DNA of 53,796 nt from Erythrobacter sp. CCH5-A1 (GTDB taxonomy: Bacteria > Pseudomonadota > Alphaproteobacteria > Sphingomonadales > Sphingomonadaceae). Below the pieces are notes generated by a model. The model was given only the letters and a program-made list of their open reading frames with translations. It did no database searches and was not told where the DNA came from. Positions 36,078-46,090 of the stretch are shown here, piece after piece; position 1 is the stretch's first letter; each line of letters begins with the position of its first letter. The DNA lies in assembly GCF_001557115.1 (NCBI RefSeq), contig NZ_LSKQ01000192.1:1-53796 (forward strand). Reading direction: 5' to 3'. Made by a program: the position numbers and the translations under genes.

Positions 36078-36875
36078 TCAGTTCCGGGGCGGCAGCGGGA
36101 AGAAGGCCGAGGTGCGGCGCTTGTAGTCCGCGTATTTGTCGCCCTTGGACTTGTCCAAACCCTTCTCGAGCAGGGTGACGCCCGACCACTTGGTGAGGGT
36201 GAAGCTGAGGAACAGCGGGCCGATCACGGTCGCTGCGGCATATTCCCAACCGGCCGCGGCACAGGCGAGCCAGATGCCCCACCACGCGGCGAAGTCGCCG
36301 AAATAGTTGGGGTGGCGGGTGTAGCGCCACAGCCCGGTGTCGAGCACCTTGCCGTGGTTCGCCGGATCGGCCTTGAAGCGGGTGAGCTGCCAGTCGCCGA
36401 CCCATTCGAAGAACACGCCGACGCACCACAGGGCAAAGCCCGCCCATGCCAGCGGCGGGATCGGGGCGGGCTCGGGGCTGGCGAGGATGCCGACCTGCGC
36501 GGGCGAGGAGACCATGAACAGCAGCACCGCCTGCATCAGCCACACATTGGTGAGCGCGGCGCGGGCGAACTGGCCCTTCTCGCGCGCCTTCTTGAGGATC
36601 AGCTTGTAGCGCTTGTCCTCGCCCTCCTTGCGCCAGCGCAGGAAGAGGTAGATGCCGAGCCGGAAGCCCCAGGCCGCCGTCATCGCCATGATCAGCGTCG
36701 CCAGAGCGCCCGGCCCGCCCGGCACATGCAGCCAGCTTGCCACGGCAAGAATGCCCATGCCGGCGCCCCAGAAGGCGTCGATGAAGCTGACGTCGTCGAT
36801 CTTCACGCTGATCGCCCACTGGATCAGCACCAGCGCCAGCAGGATCGCGGCATTGACGGCAAGGAGTTCAAACAT
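36078..36875 (-). CDS. DUF1295 (steroid 5-alpha-reductase-like) membrane protein
   Basis: This is a 265-residue membrane protein with about six helices. The C-terminal half has GLWRYTRHPNYFGDFAAWWG, the hallmark of the DUF1295/ICMT/steroid reductase superfamily, which binds a cofactor on the cytosolic face. The substrate is unknown; lipids or isoprenoids are likely. The ATG overlaps the end of the acyltransferase gene by eight bases, so the two are translationally linked and probably act in lipid metabolism. Confidence 0.86.
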   Translation of the reverse strand: MFELLAVNAAILLALVLIQWAISVKIDDVSFIDAFWGAGMGILAVASWLHVPGGPGALATLIMAMTAAWGFRLGIYLFLRWRKEGEDKRYKLILKKAREKGQFARAALTNVWLMQAVLLFMVSSPAQVGILASPEPAPIPPLAWAGFALWCVGVFFEWVGDWQLTRFKADPANHGKVLDTGLWRYTRHPNYFGDFAAWWGIWLACAAAGWEYAAATVIGPLFLSFTLTKWSGVTLLEKGLDKSKGDKYADYKRRTSAFFPLPPRN

Positions 36876-37503
36876 CGTTCTTGCCCGCAATGATGTCGCG
36901 CGCCTGTTGTTCCAGCACCTTGAAGCGCTCGTAATCGGGGAGCTTGGAGCGGAACCACTCGGCGATCTTCAAGAGGTCCTCGCCGTAATTACCGGTCGGG
37001 ATCATCGGCGGGCCGAAGCTGATGCGCTTCTTCACGTTGTCGGCAAAGGCGGGGACGATCGGCACGTTCGCCGCGCGGGCGATGTGGTAGAAGCCCGACT
37101 TCCACTTGCCATCGGTCTTGCGCGTGCCCTCGCAGGCGATCACCAGCGCGAGTTCGTCGCGGCGCTCGAATTCGGCGGCGACCTGCTCGGTGGCGTTCAA
37201 CCGGCTGCGGCGGTCGACGGGGATGCCGCCCATGTCGAGCATGAAGCGAGTCATCGGCCACTGGAACAGCGTGTGCTTGCCCATGAAGTTGGGGCGAATG
37301 CCCTCTTCATGGGTCGCGCCGGTGAAGAACACGAAGTCCCAGTTGGAGGTATGCGGCGCACCCGCGAGCACGAATTTCTTCAGGTGCTTGGGCAGCGGGT
37401 CCTCGATCTTCCACCCCCGGATGTACCAGATCGCGAGGATGATGCGGCGCACGATGCGCGAAAGGATCGAGGGCGCACGGGTGTGCGCGGCGGCGGTCGG
37501 CAT
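36868..37503 (-). CDS. Lysophospholipid acyltransferase (PlsC-type) family protein
   Basis: This is a 211-residue membrane-associated enzyme. The HX4D catalytic motif is seen as APHTSNWD, followed by GGIPVDRRS (substrate phosphate motif) and VIACEGTR, the third family block. It would transfer acyl chains to lysolipids or related acceptors. A TTG nine bases upstream is in frame; the ATG at 37503 with AGGGAC upstream is preferred. It overlaps the DUF1295 gene by eight bases. Confidence 0.86.
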   Translation of the reverse strand: MPTAAAHTRAPSILSRIVRRIILAIWYIRGWKIEDPLPKHLKKFVLAGAPHTSNWDFVFFTGATHEEGIRPNFMGKHTLFQWPMTRFMLDMGGIPVDRRSRLNATEQVAAEFERRDELALVIACEGTRKTDGKWKSGFYHIARAANVPIVPAFADNVKKRISFGPPMIPTGNYGEDLLKIAEWFRSKLPDYERFKVLEQQARDIIAGKNDV

Positions 37504-37635
37504 ATGCGGCAATGTCCCTGGCCTCTCCCAAAAGGCTTGAAGTGCTTGTGGCCCAACATGGGTTAGCTACGCAAGGGGGCGGGGGAGGGTTTCAGGGCAA
37601 ATGCGTGCAGGAGTGAGCCAGCGCTACACCATTGG

Positions 37636-38367
37636 CTAAGTGGGTTGAAATTGATCAACTTGCATGAACAAATCGTCACACTCCTTTCTTCCCGTCATAT
37701 AAATCATGCCACTGTTTGGCCTGACAATGTAATCTTGGAGGGGCTCATACTCGCCTTGCTCATTCTTTTTGTAGACAAGACTGTGACTCTCAGTCTCATA
37801 TCGATAGCTCGAAATAATACCGAAGAAAGCCGGCCGGCCATCGTCCCCACATGAATAAACGGGCCCACCGGAATAACCCGGATTATTGAAACCATCTAAA
37901 ACAGTCAGAGTAAGTCCACCGTGCTGAATAATGCCACTAAAGTGGGCTGATCTGACTAATGGTGTTGAAAAGCCGTTTTGTGACGGATAATTGGAGTTCA
38001 GTCCATGGGGAAAACCCAAGAATTTGACAGGCTGCCCCGGATAAAGACTGCATTTCGTGTCAAATTTTGAACCAACATTCCATCGAGATGTAGTTACGAA
38101 GGCGGCAATGTCATGGCCATTGTTTGGCATGAAAATTGCTGAAACCTCCGTTGGAATCCATGTGTCACCCTGTGCAAAATACACGAATTCACCTACATGC
38201 GTTTGATCGATCAGGTGGCGGGCAGTGACATGAAATACGCCGTTCTCATTTCCATAGAGAAAGCAAGTTCCCGTGCCTCTTTGAGTTTTAAGTTTAAACG
38301 CAGTTTGCATTTGAAAACTGGTTAGCAAGACATCAGCGAGGTGGGCGGCAACTTGTTGTCTATCCAT
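37636..38367 (-). CDS. Trypsin-like serine protease, cytoplasmic
   Basis: This is a 243-residue protein with the trypsin-fold catalytic triad: H51 in FHVTARHLID, D86 in GHDIAAF and S166 in NPGYSGGPVY. No signal peptide or membrane helix is present, so it likely acts in the cytosol. Base composition is strikingly less GC-rich than every neighbour (many AAT, ATA and TTT codons). The start at 38367 has GAGGAAAG just before it, and this signal overlaps the stop of mccB eight bases away. It is therefore fitted into the leucine operon while looking foreign. It might be a processing protease or the effector of a small defence module; no partner is visible. Confidence 0.8.
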   Translation of the reverse strand: MDRQQVAAHLADVLLTSFQMQTAFKLKTQRGTGTCFLYGNENGVFHVTARHLIDQTHVGEFVYFAQGDTWIPTEVSAIFMPNNGHDIAAFVTTSRWNVGSKFDTKCSLYPGQPVKFLGFPHGLNSNYPSQNGFSTPLVRSAHFSGIIQHGGLTLTVLDGFNNPGYSGGPVYSCGDDGRPAFFGIISSYRYETESHSLVYKKNEQGEYEPLQDYIVRPNSGMIYMTGRKECDDLFMQVDQFQPT

Positions 38368-38374
38368 TCTTTCC

Positions 38375-39982
38375 TCACATCCGAAACACCCCGAAGCGGG
38401 GCACCTCTGCAATCGGCGCCTCAAGACACGCCGCGAACGCCAGCCCCAGCACATCGCGGGTCTGCGCCGGGTCGACCACACCGTCGTCCCACAGGCGGGC
38501 GGTGGCGTAGTAGGGGTTGCCCTCGTCCTCGTATTTCTGGCGGATGGGCGCCTTGAAGGCCTCGGCCTGTTCGGGCGTCCAGCTCTCGGCGTCGCGGTGG
38601 ACGGTGGCCAGCACGGAGGCGGCCTGCTCGCCGCCCATCACCGAGATGCGGGCGTTGGGCCAGGTGAACAGGAAGCGGGGGCTGTAGGCGCGGCCGCACA
38701 TCCCGTAGTTCCCCGCCCCAAAGCTGCCGCCGATCACCACGGTGACCTTGGGCACGGTCGCGGTCGCCACGGCGGTGACGAGCTTCGCCCCGTGCTTGGC
38801 GATGCCTTCCGCCTCGTACTTCCCGCCGACCATGAAGCCGCTGATGTTCTGGAGGAACAGCAGCGGAATGCGCCGCTGGCAGGCGAGCTCGATGAAATGC
38901 GCGCCCTTCTGCGCGCTTTCCGAAAACAGCACGCCGTTGTTGGCGAGGATCGCGACGGGCATCCCCCAGATATGCGCAAAGCCGCACACGAGGGTGCTGC
39001 CGTAATGCGCCTTGAACTCGTGGAACTCGGAAGCATCGACGAGCCGCGCGATCACTTCCTTGACGTCATAGGGCGCGCGCACGTCCTCGGGTATGAGGGC
39101 GTAGAGGTCTTCGGCGTCGAACTTCGGCGGGCGCGGGTCTTTAAGCGCCACGTCCTTCGCCGCGCCGGTGTTTGCCCCGAGGTGGCTGACGATATCGCGC
39201 ACGATGGTGAGCGCGTGCTCGTCGTTCTCGGCGAGGTGGTCGACCACGCCGCTCTTTTTGGCATGGAGGTCGCCGCCGCCGAGGTCCTCGGCGGTGATCT
39301 CCTCACCGGTCGCCGCCTTCACCAGCGGGGGGCCGGCGAGGAAGATCGTGCCCTGGTTGCGGACGATCACCGTCTCGTCGGACATGGCGGGGACGTAGGC
39401 TCCGCCCGCCGTGCAGCTCCCCATGACGCAGGCGATCTGCGGGATGCCGAGCGCGCTCATATTGGCCTGATTGAAGAAGATCCGGCCGAAGTGGTCGCGG
39501 TCCGGGAAGACCTCAGCCTGATGCGGCAGGTTCGCCCCGCCGGAGTCCACCAGATAGATGCACGGCAGGCGGTTCTCCTGCGCGATCTCCTGCGCCCGCA
39601 GGTGCTTCTTGACCGTCATCGGGTAGTAGGTGCCGCCCTTCACGGTCGCATCGTTGCACACGATCATGCACTGCCGGCCCGCAACGCGCCCCACCCCGGT
39701 GATGATCGAGGCGCCGTTGACGTCGCCCTCGTACATCCCGTTCGCCGCGAGCTGCCCCACCTCGAGGAAAGGCGAGCCCGGGTCGAGCAGCCGCTCCACC
39801 CGCTCGCGCGGGAGCAGCTTGCCGCGCGACACATGCCGCTCACGATGCTTCTCCGGCCCGCCCAGCGCGGCCTCGGCGACCCGGGCGCGGAGTTCCTGCG
39901 CGAGGGCGTGGTTGTGCGCGAAACGGGCCTTGGCCTCGGGTGCCTCGCGGTCGAGTTTCGACGTCAGAACAGGTGCGGTCAT
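38375..39982 (-). CDS. mccB: Methylcrotonoyl-CoA carboxylase-type carboxyltransferase (beta) subunit
   Basis: This 535-residue carboxyltransferase moves CO2 from carboxybiotin to an acyl-CoA, by context 3-methylcrotonyl-CoA in leucine degradation. It has the two crotonase-like halves of the family: [20 protein letters not shown] and [19 protein letters not shown] in the first, [19 protein letters not shown] and [14 protein letters not shown] in the second. It lies downstream of an isovaleryl-CoA dehydrogenase gene, separated by three smaller genes. No biotin-carboxylase alpha subunit is encoded in the window. Confidence 0.93.
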   Translation of the reverse strand: MTAPVLTSKLDREAPEAKARFAHNHALAQELRARVAEAALGGPEKHRERHVSRGKLLPRERVERLLDPGSPFLEVGQLAANGMYEGDVNGASIITGVGRVAGRQCMIVCNDATVKGGTYYPMTVKKHLRAQEIAQENRLPCIYLVDSGGANLPHQAEVFPDRDHFGRIFFNQANMSALGIPQIACVMGSCTAGGAYVPAMSDETVIVRNQGTIFLAGPPLVKAATGEEITAEDLGGGDLHAKKSGVVDHLAENDEHALTIVRDIVSHLGANTGAAKDVALKDPRPPKFDAEDLYALIPEDVRAPYDVKEVIARLVDASEFHEFKAHYGSTLVCGFAHIWGMPVAILANNGVLFSESAQKGAHFIELACQRRIPLLFLQNISGFMVGGKYEAEGIAKHGAKLVTAVATATVPKVTVVIGGSFGAGNYGMCGRAYSPRFLFTWPNARISVMGGEQAASVLATVHRDAESWTPEQAEAFKAPIRQKYEDEGNPYYATARLWDDGVVDPAQTRDVLGLAFAACLEAPIAEVPRFGVFRM

Positions 39983-40033
39983 GGTCTCTCCTGCGTTCCG
40001 CCCTAACCGCGCCGCGCGCCAAGGCCAAGACCT

Positions 40034-40834
40034 CTAGCCAAGCGGCGGCGCGTCCAGAATCGCGGCGTGTTCGGGCGCGAACCAGCGGCCGCGCATCCAT
40101 TGCCGGGCAGCGGCTTCGATCATGCCGGGATAGTCGGCACGCTCGGGGATGACCAAAGGCAGCGCAAAGGCGCGCACCGTGGCCTCCACGCCGCCCGCAT
40201 CGAGCCTGCGCCCCGCGGCGGCGGCGTGGCGGGCGATCTCCAGCTCCTGGCCCCAGAAATAGACCGCCTGTGCCCCGACATTGTCCTGCATCCGCCGCAC
40301 TTCGGGCACGCGGTCGCCCTCGACCAGTCCGAGCCAGATGTCGGGCATCAGCAGATCGACCGGCTCATCCGGCCACCACGCGAAAGCATCGCCTTGCACG
40401 ATCCGAACCTTCTTGCCCGCGCCACCGGGCAGCCGCGCGAACAGATCGAGTTCGCGGTGGAGCGCGATCACCTCCGGGTCGCGCTCGACGATGGTGACCA
40501 TGGAGACGCCATCGCGCAGCGCCGTTTCGGCCGCGACCCAGCCCATGCCGAGGCCCATGATCACAACATGGCCCTCGGCCGCCTCGACGCCGAGAATCTG
40601 GCTTTCATACTCGAGCGGCGTGAGCGACATCCATGTCTCGGTGCCGCGGACCAGCCCCGGCATGGCACGCACCATTTTCATCCCGCTCCAATAGCCGCGG
40701 GACGGGGTATTCGCACCGATCAGCAGTTTCCATGCACCGGCCTCGACGGGCCGATAGAGCGCGGCCAGGGGACCGAAGTCGAAGACTTCGAGCCCGAGCA
40801 AGACGGCAAGATCATGCGGGTCAGCCTGCGACAT
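40034..40834 (-). CDS. Spermidine-synthase-like SAM-binding protein
   Basis: This is a 266-residue protein. It has a Rossmann SAM-type site VIMGLGMGWVAAETAL, an acidic strand end VTIVERDPEVIALH and IVQGDAFAW, as in spermidine synthase/methyltransferase relatives. Residues for polyamine binding are not obvious, so methyltransferase or non-catalytic roles remain possible. It is in the leftward operon between the YjdM-like gene and mccB. Confidence 0.75.
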   Translation of the reverse strand: MSQADPHDLAVLLGLEVFDFGPLAALYRPVEAGAWKLLIGANTPSRGYWSGMKMVRAMPGLVRGTETWMSLTPLEYESQILGVEAAEGHVVIMGLGMGWVAAETALRDGVSMVTIVERDPEVIALHRELDLFARLPGGAGKKVRIVQGDAFAWWPDEPVDLLMPDIWLGLVEGDRVPEVRRMQDNVGAQAVYFWGQELEIARHAAAAGRRLDAGGVEATVRAFALPLVIPERADYPGMIEAAARQWMRGRWFAPEHAAILDAPPLG

Positions 40835-40849
40835 CCGGTTTGCTCTCCC

Positions 40850-41155
40850 TCACCGCTTGCGCACGAATTCGGCCCTGAGCACCAGGCCCTTGATGCCGGG
40901 ATACTTGCAGTCGATCTCCTGCGCGTCGCCGGTCAGGCGGATCGACTTGATCAGCGTGCCCTGCTTGAGCGTCTGTCCTGCGCCCTTGACCTCGAGATCC
41001 TTGATCACCGTCACCGCATCGCCATCGGCGAGCAGGTTGCCGACCGCGTCGCGCACCTCGACGGCATCCTCCGCGGCGCGTTGGGCCGCGAGCTCGGACG
41101 CCGGCAGCCACTCGCCGCTCGCCTCGTCATAGACGTAGTCTTCGTCGGGGGTCAT
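40850..41155 (-). CDS. YjdM/PhnA-like domain protein lacking the zinc ribbon
   Basis: This is a 101-residue protein. Residues 30-100 match the C-terminal PhnA domain: VRDAVGNLLADGDAVTVIKD, then LEVKGAGQTLKQGT and the IKGLVLRAEFVRK end. Typical YjdM has an N-terminal CxxC zinc ribbon; here that part is replaced by a Cys-free EDYVYDEASGEWLPASEL. Despite the old name, a role in phosphonate use is not established for this family. It is in the leucine-type operon, with 15-base spacing to the next gene. Confidence 0.8.
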   Translation of the reverse strand: MTPDEDYVYDEASGEWLPASELAAQRAAEDAVEVRDAVGNLLADGDAVTVIKDLEVKGAGQTLKQGTLIKSIRLTGDAQEIDCKYPGIKGLVLRAEFVRKR

Positions 41156-41179
41156 GCGGGGTCTCCGGTGGTGGTCTCT

Positions 41180-41707
41180 TCAGTCCAGCTTGGCGCGGGT
41201 CGCCAGAAAGGCGCGGTATTTGGGGTCTTGATCCGCGAAGATGTCCTCGCCTGCGCCCATGTAGGCCCGCATCAGCTCGTCCGCCGCGCGGTCGAACTCG
41301 CCCAGTTCATACTGGCTCTGACCGAGACGCAGGTGGAGGAAGGGATTGCCGAGCCCGCCCGGACAGATCATCGCGAATTGCAGCGTCTGGCGCGCATCGG
41401 CGTAGCGGCCCTTGAGGAAGTCGATATCCCCGATTGCGGCGGCGAGCCAGGTGGTCGCCTCCCACTCGCTCTGCGGTTCGGGTATGAGCATCCACGCCTG
41501 CATGAACAGCTTGCGCGCCTCGTCGAGCTTGCCTGCGTCGAACAGCGCCTGCCCCTCATCGGTCAGCCGGATGATTTCGGCATAGGTCTTGTCGTCGAGT
41601 TCAGCCGGCATGGCGGGCGCTCCTCCAGGTGCGGATTGGGCGAGGGCTGGCGTTGCCGCGAGGAGCAGCGCCGCTGCCAGCAGGGCGGGCCGGGTCGCGG
41701 CGCTCAC
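41180..41707 (-). CDS. Exported tetratricopeptide-like protein
   Basis: This is a 175-residue protein with a signal peptide (about residues 1-24, ending ALAQ) and two to three TPR-like helical pairs: [40 protein letters not shown] and [20 protein letters not shown]. It is a periplasmic scaffold or interaction protein of unknown partner. The start GTG overlaps the ivd stop (GTGA at 41704-41707); the longer frame to 42085 lies inside ivd and is rejected. Confidence 0.75.
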   Translation of the reverse strand: MSAATRPALLAAALLLAATPALAQSAPGGAPAMPAELDDKTYAEIIRLTDEGQALFDAGKLDEARKLFMQAWMLIPEPQSEWEATTWLAAAIGDIDFLKGRYADARQTLQFAMICPGGLGNPFLHLRLGQSQYELGEFDRAADELMRAYMGAGEDIFADQDPKYRAFLATRAKLD

Positions 41708-42870
41708 CCCGCCGCCCCGATCAATTCGCGCCCGATCAGCATACGCCGGATCTCGTTCGTCCCCGCGCCAATATCCAGCAGCTTGGCGTCGCGCATGTAG
41801 CGTTCGACCGGCCAGTCGGTGGTGTAGCCCGCGCCGCCCAGCGCCTGCACGCTTTCGGCGGCGACCTTGAAGGCGTTCTCGCTCGCCAACAGGATCACCC
41901 CTGCCGCATCGAATCGCGTTGTCTGCCCGGCGTCGCAGGCCTTCGCCACCGCATAGGTGTAGGCGCGGGCCGATTGCAGGGCGACATACATGTCGGCGAC
42001 CTTGGCCTGCATCAGCTGGAACGAGCCAATCGGCTTTCCGAACTGCTTGCGCTCGCGCAGGTAGGGGATCACCGTGTCGAGGCACGCCTGCATGATGCCG
42101 AGCTGCAATCCGGCGAGCACCACGCGCTCGTAATCGAGCCCGCTCATCAGCACGCCGACTCCGCCGTTCAGCGGCCCCATGATGCGGTCTTCGGGGACGA
42201 AGCAGTCGTTGAACACCAGCTCGGCGGTGGGGGAGCCCTTCATGCCGACCTTGCTGATCTTCTGGCCGATGGAGAAGCCCTCGTCGCCCTTCTCGATCAG
42301 GAAGGCGGTGATGCCGCGCGATCCGGCGTGGCCGTCGGTCTTGGCATAGACCACCAGCGTATCGGCCTCGGGAGCGTTGGTGATCCAGAACTTGGTGCCG
42401 TTCAGCACATATCCGCCCTGAACGGCATCGGCCTTCAGCTTCATCGACACCACGTCCGACCCCGCGCCCGCTTCGGACATGGCGAGGCTGCCGACATGCT
42501 CGCCCGAGATCAGCTTGGGGAGATATTTCGCCTTCTGCTCGTCATTCCCCCAGCGGCGGATCTGGTTGAGGCAGAGGTTGGAATGCGCGCCATAGCTGAG
42601 GCCCACCGAGGCGCTGGCCCGCGAGACTTCCTCGACCGCGATCACATGCTCGAGATAGCCGAGCCCCAGCCCGCCCCATTCCTCCTCGACCGTGATGCCG
42701 TGGAGGCCCAGCGCGCCCATCGGCTCCCACAGCTCGCGCGGAAAACGGTCCTCGCGGTCGGTGCGTTCGGCGAGGGGGGCGATCTGCTCGTCGGCGAAGC
42801 GCGCGGTGGTGTCGCGGATCATCTCGGCGGCTTCACCGAGCTGGAAGTCGAAATCGGGGGTCGCGCGCAT
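41704..42870 (-). CDS. ivd: Isovaleryl-CoA dehydrogenase
   Basis: This 388-residue flavoprotein oxidises isovaleryl-CoA to 3-methylcrotonyl-CoA in leucine catabolism and passes electrons to ETF. Acyl-CoA dehydrogenase features are [38 protein letters not shown] and [20 protein letters not shown]. The catalytic Glu is at the position specific for isovaleryl enzymes in [21 protein letters not shown] precedes the ATG. It is the first gene of the leftward operon and divergent from the ABC importer. Confidence 0.93.
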   Translation of the reverse strand: MRATPDFDFQLGEAAEMIRDTTARFADEQIAPLAERTDREDRFPRELWEPMGALGLHGITVEEEWGGLGLGYLEHVIAVEEVSRASASVGLSYGAHSNLCLNQIRRWGNDEQKAKYLPKLISGEHVGSLAMSEAGAGSDVVSMKLKADAVQGGYVLNGTKFWITNAPEADTLVVYAKTDGHAGSRGITAFLIEKGDEGFSIGQKISKVGMKGSPTAELVFNDCFVPEDRIMGPLNGGVGVLMSGLDYERVVLAGLQLGIMQACLDTVIPYLRERKQFGKPIGSFQLMQAKVADMYVALQSARAYTYAVAKACDAGQTTRFDAAGVILLASENAFKVAAESVQALGGAGYTTDWPVERYMRDAKLLDIGAGTNEIRRMLIGRELIGAAG

Positions 42871-42984
42871 GAATCGTTCCTCACCGGGCAATGATTGTTC
42901 TGATGCGCCGCATAGCAAGCCATCGGGCAAAGGCCAATCGCTCGCGCTGGCGTAGCGCGGCGACAATCGCTAATCGAGAAAGGA

Positions 42985-43766
<782 letters not shown>

Positions 43767-43767
<1 letters not shown>

Positions 43768-45341
43768 TGCACGAGATCTGGGACATCCTCCCCGGCCTCG
43801 GCGACAAGCTGGCCGCGCACGTGGTGCTGGCGGCGAGCGCGATCGGCCTCGCCATGCTGATCGCCCTGCCGCTGGCGGTGTGGGCGGGGCGCTCGCGGAT
43901 CGTCTCGCGGCTCGCGCTCAGCCTTGCGAGCCTCGTCCAGACCATCCCTGCGCTGGCGCTGCTGGCGCTGTTCTTCCCGCTGCTGCTGTCCTTGCGCACG
44001 GTCTTCGGCGAGGGGCTGCCGACCCTCGGCTTCCTCCCCGCGCTGATGGCGCTGACGCTCTATGCGTTGCTGCCGATCCTCAGGAACGCCGTCACCGCGC
44101 AGGCGAACCTCGACGAGGGCGTGCTTGAGGCCGCCGACGGCGTCGGCATGACCAAGTGGCAGAAGCTGGTGCTGGTCGAGGCGCCCTTGTCGGCCCCCTT
44201 CATCATGGCCGGCATCCGCACCGCGAGCGTGTGGACCATCGGCGCGGCGACGCTGGCCACCACAATCGGCCAGCCGAGCCTCGGCGATCCGATCTTCGCG
44301 GGCCTCCAGACCCAGAACTGGGCGCTGGTGCTCGCCGGGTGCCTGGCGAGCGCGGGGCTGGCGCTGGCGGCGGACAACCTGTTGTGGGTGATCGAGGTCG
44401 GCCTCGCGAGGCGCAAGCGCTGGATGACTTATGGCGGGATGGCGATCGTCGTCCTCGGTATCCTCGCCGCGCTGTGGGGCCAGCGCCCCGACAGTGAGGA
44501 GCGCCCTATCGTCATCGCCGCCAAGCAATTCTCCGAGCAATATATCCTCGCCCAGCTGATCGGTTCGCGGCTGGAGGCGGCCGGCTACCGGGTCGAATAT
44601 CGCGACGGGCTAGGGAGCGCGGCGGTGCATTCGGCGGTGGCCAATTCGAGCGTCGACATCTCGGTCGACTATACGGGCACGATCTGGGCCAATTTCCTCA
44701 AGCGCGCCGACAACCCCGGACGCGAGGCGATGTATGAGACGATCCGCGCGTGGGAAGCCGAGACTTACGGCGTGAAGGTGCTCGGGCGGCTGGGGTTCGA
44801 GAACGCCTATGCCTTCGCGATGCGGCCTGACCGGGCGCGGGAGTTGGGCGTCACCAGCCTTTCCGATCTGGTCGGCAAGGGCGGGAGCCTCACCGTGGGC
44901 GGCGATCCCGAATTCTTCGAGCGGCCCGAATGGCTCGCGGTGCGCGACGCCTATGGCCTGCGCTTCGGGAAGACCCGCAATTTCGCGCCGACCTTCATGT
45001 ATGATGCCCTCAGATCGGGCGAGGCGGACGTGATCAGCGCCTATACCTCGGACGGGCGGATCGCGGCCGACAGGCTGGTGGTGCTCGCCGACCCCAAGGG
45101 CGCGCTGCCGGGTTATGACGCGCTGCTGTTGCTCTCGCCGCGGATCGCCGACGACCCCGGCGTCGCCGCCGCGCTCCAGCCGCTGCTGGGCGCGATCAGC
45201 GTAGAGGCGATGCGCGAGGCGAACTTCGCCGTCGACCGCGAGGATGCGGGCAAGCTCACGCCCAAGCAGGCGGCGGAGGCGCTGGCGAGGAAACTCCGTC
45301 GTCCCGGACTTGATCCGGGACCGCTCACGTCCGGGCGCTGA
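43767..45341 (+). CDS. Osmoprotectant-type ABC importer, permease fused to substrate-binding protein
   Basis: This is a 524-residue two-domain protein. Residues 1-230 form the permease with about six helices and the EAADGVGMTKWQKLVLVEAP coupling loop. Residues 245-510 are the OpuAC-type binding domain: VIAAKQFSEQYILAQLIGS, VDISVDYTGTIWANF, ending in a helix near EDAGKLTPKQAAEALARKL. The substrate is probably a quaternary amine. The last residues (RPGLDPGP) are encoded by a dispersed hairpin repeat that runs into the gene. The ATG at 43767 overlaps the ATPase stop. Confidence 0.9.
45297..45323. repeat. Left copy of inverted hairpin repeat
   Basis: The core TCCCGGACTTGATCCGGGA (45302-45320) is itself a hairpin (TCCCGGA/TCCGGGA, loop CTTGA). 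It codes for part of the C-terminus of the ABC permease/binding protein. It pairs as an exact 19-base inverted repeat with the right copy, 24 of 27 bases over the full arm. Confidence 0.8.
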
Positions 45342-45343
45342 GA

Positions 45344-45643
45344 ATGCGCGGTGGCTGGGTCTACATCCTGACCAACAAGCCGCGCGGGGTGCTCTATATC
45401 GGGGTGACTGCCGATATCGTTCAGCGCATCTGGCAGCACCGCAACGGGCTGGGCTCGGCCTTCGTGCGCAAATACGGCCTCGACAAGCTTGTGCGTGCCG
45501 AATCGTACCCCTCGATCGAAGAGGCGATCTGGCGCGAAAAGCAGCTCAAGAACTGGCACCGGCAATGGAAGATCGAACTGATCGAGAGCGACAATCCGAC
45601 GTGGGAGCATATCGAACCCGATCCCGGATCAAGTCCGGGATGA
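45344..45643 (+). CDS. GIY-YIG (URI-type) endonuclease
   Basis: This is a 99-residue single-domain nuclease. The variant GIY-YIG motif is WVYILTNKPRGVLYIG (5-20), the catalytic Arg is R28 in IVQRIWQHR and the metal-binding Glu is E65 in AIWREKQLKNW. This matches the small URI-domain GIY-YIG family, which has no added DNA-binding domain. The ATG is two bases after the upstream stop. The last six residues (DPGSSPG-type tail) are encoded by the right-hand hairpin repeat, and an inverted copy of the same repeat lies 20 bases upstream. The gene may be the enzyme of a repeat-borne mobile unit. Confidence 0.9.
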   Translation: MRGGWVYILTNKPRGVLYIGVTADIVQRIWQHRNGLGSAFVRKYGLDKLVRAESYPSIEEAIWREKQLKNWHRQWKIELIESDNPTWEHIEPDPGSSPG

Positions 45644-45645
45644 CG
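45619..45645. repeat. Right copy of inverted hairpin repeat
   Basis: The core TCCCGGATCAAGTCCGGGA (45622-45640) is the exact reverse complement of the left core. It overlaps the 3' end of the GIY-YIG gene and includes its stop codon region. Confidence 0.8.
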
Positions 45646-45653
45646 AATTCGCT

Positions 45654-46079
45654 TTACCCCGCGCGTTTCCAAACCTGCGACTGGCAGAACGGCCCGACGC
45701 AGCCCTTCATCTCGAGCGTCCCGTCGGGCTTGCGGCGCACATAGGCGGTGTAGGTCTTGCCCTTCTTGGGATCATAGACCTTCCCGCTCCACACATCGCC
45801 ATCGGCGACGAGGCCGGTGAGGATGGAAATGCCCAGCAGCTTGCGGCTGCGCTTGGCCGCGTCGGGGTTGTTGACGTCGCGCTGGTCGTTGCCCTGCGGC
45901 GGGGGGACGAGGAATTTCTCGATCCGCCCGCACAGCGCCTTCCCGCAAGGGGCGATCGCCACCACCGCGTCCTTCTCCGCCGTCACCCAGCGGCCCGTGA
46001 TCGGCTCGGCCGCGAAACCCGCGGGCACCATCACCGCGAGCCCCATGGCCACTGCCAAAACGCCTGCCATCTTCTTCAT
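45654..46079 (-). CDS. DUF2147 domain exported protein
   Basis: This is a 141-residue protein with a signal peptide (cleavage after GFAA). The DUF2147 pattern is clear: ITGRWVTAEKDAVVAIAPCG with two Cys (PCGKALCGR), then DVWSGKVYDPKKGKTYTAYV and LEMKGCVGPFCQSQVWKR. Members are small periplasmic beta-rich proteins of unknown function, frequent in sphingomonads. It is 11 bases downstream of the methyltransferase gene, same direction. Confidence 0.88.
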   Translation of the reverse strand: MKKMAGVLAVAMGLAVMVPAGFAAEPITGRWVTAEKDAVVAIAPCGKALCGRIEKFLVPPPQGNDQRDVNNPDAAKRSRKLLGISILTGLVADGDVWSGKVYDPKKGKTYTAYVRRKPDGTLEMKGCVGPFCQSQVWKRAG

Positions 46080-46090
46080 GCGCGTCTCCC

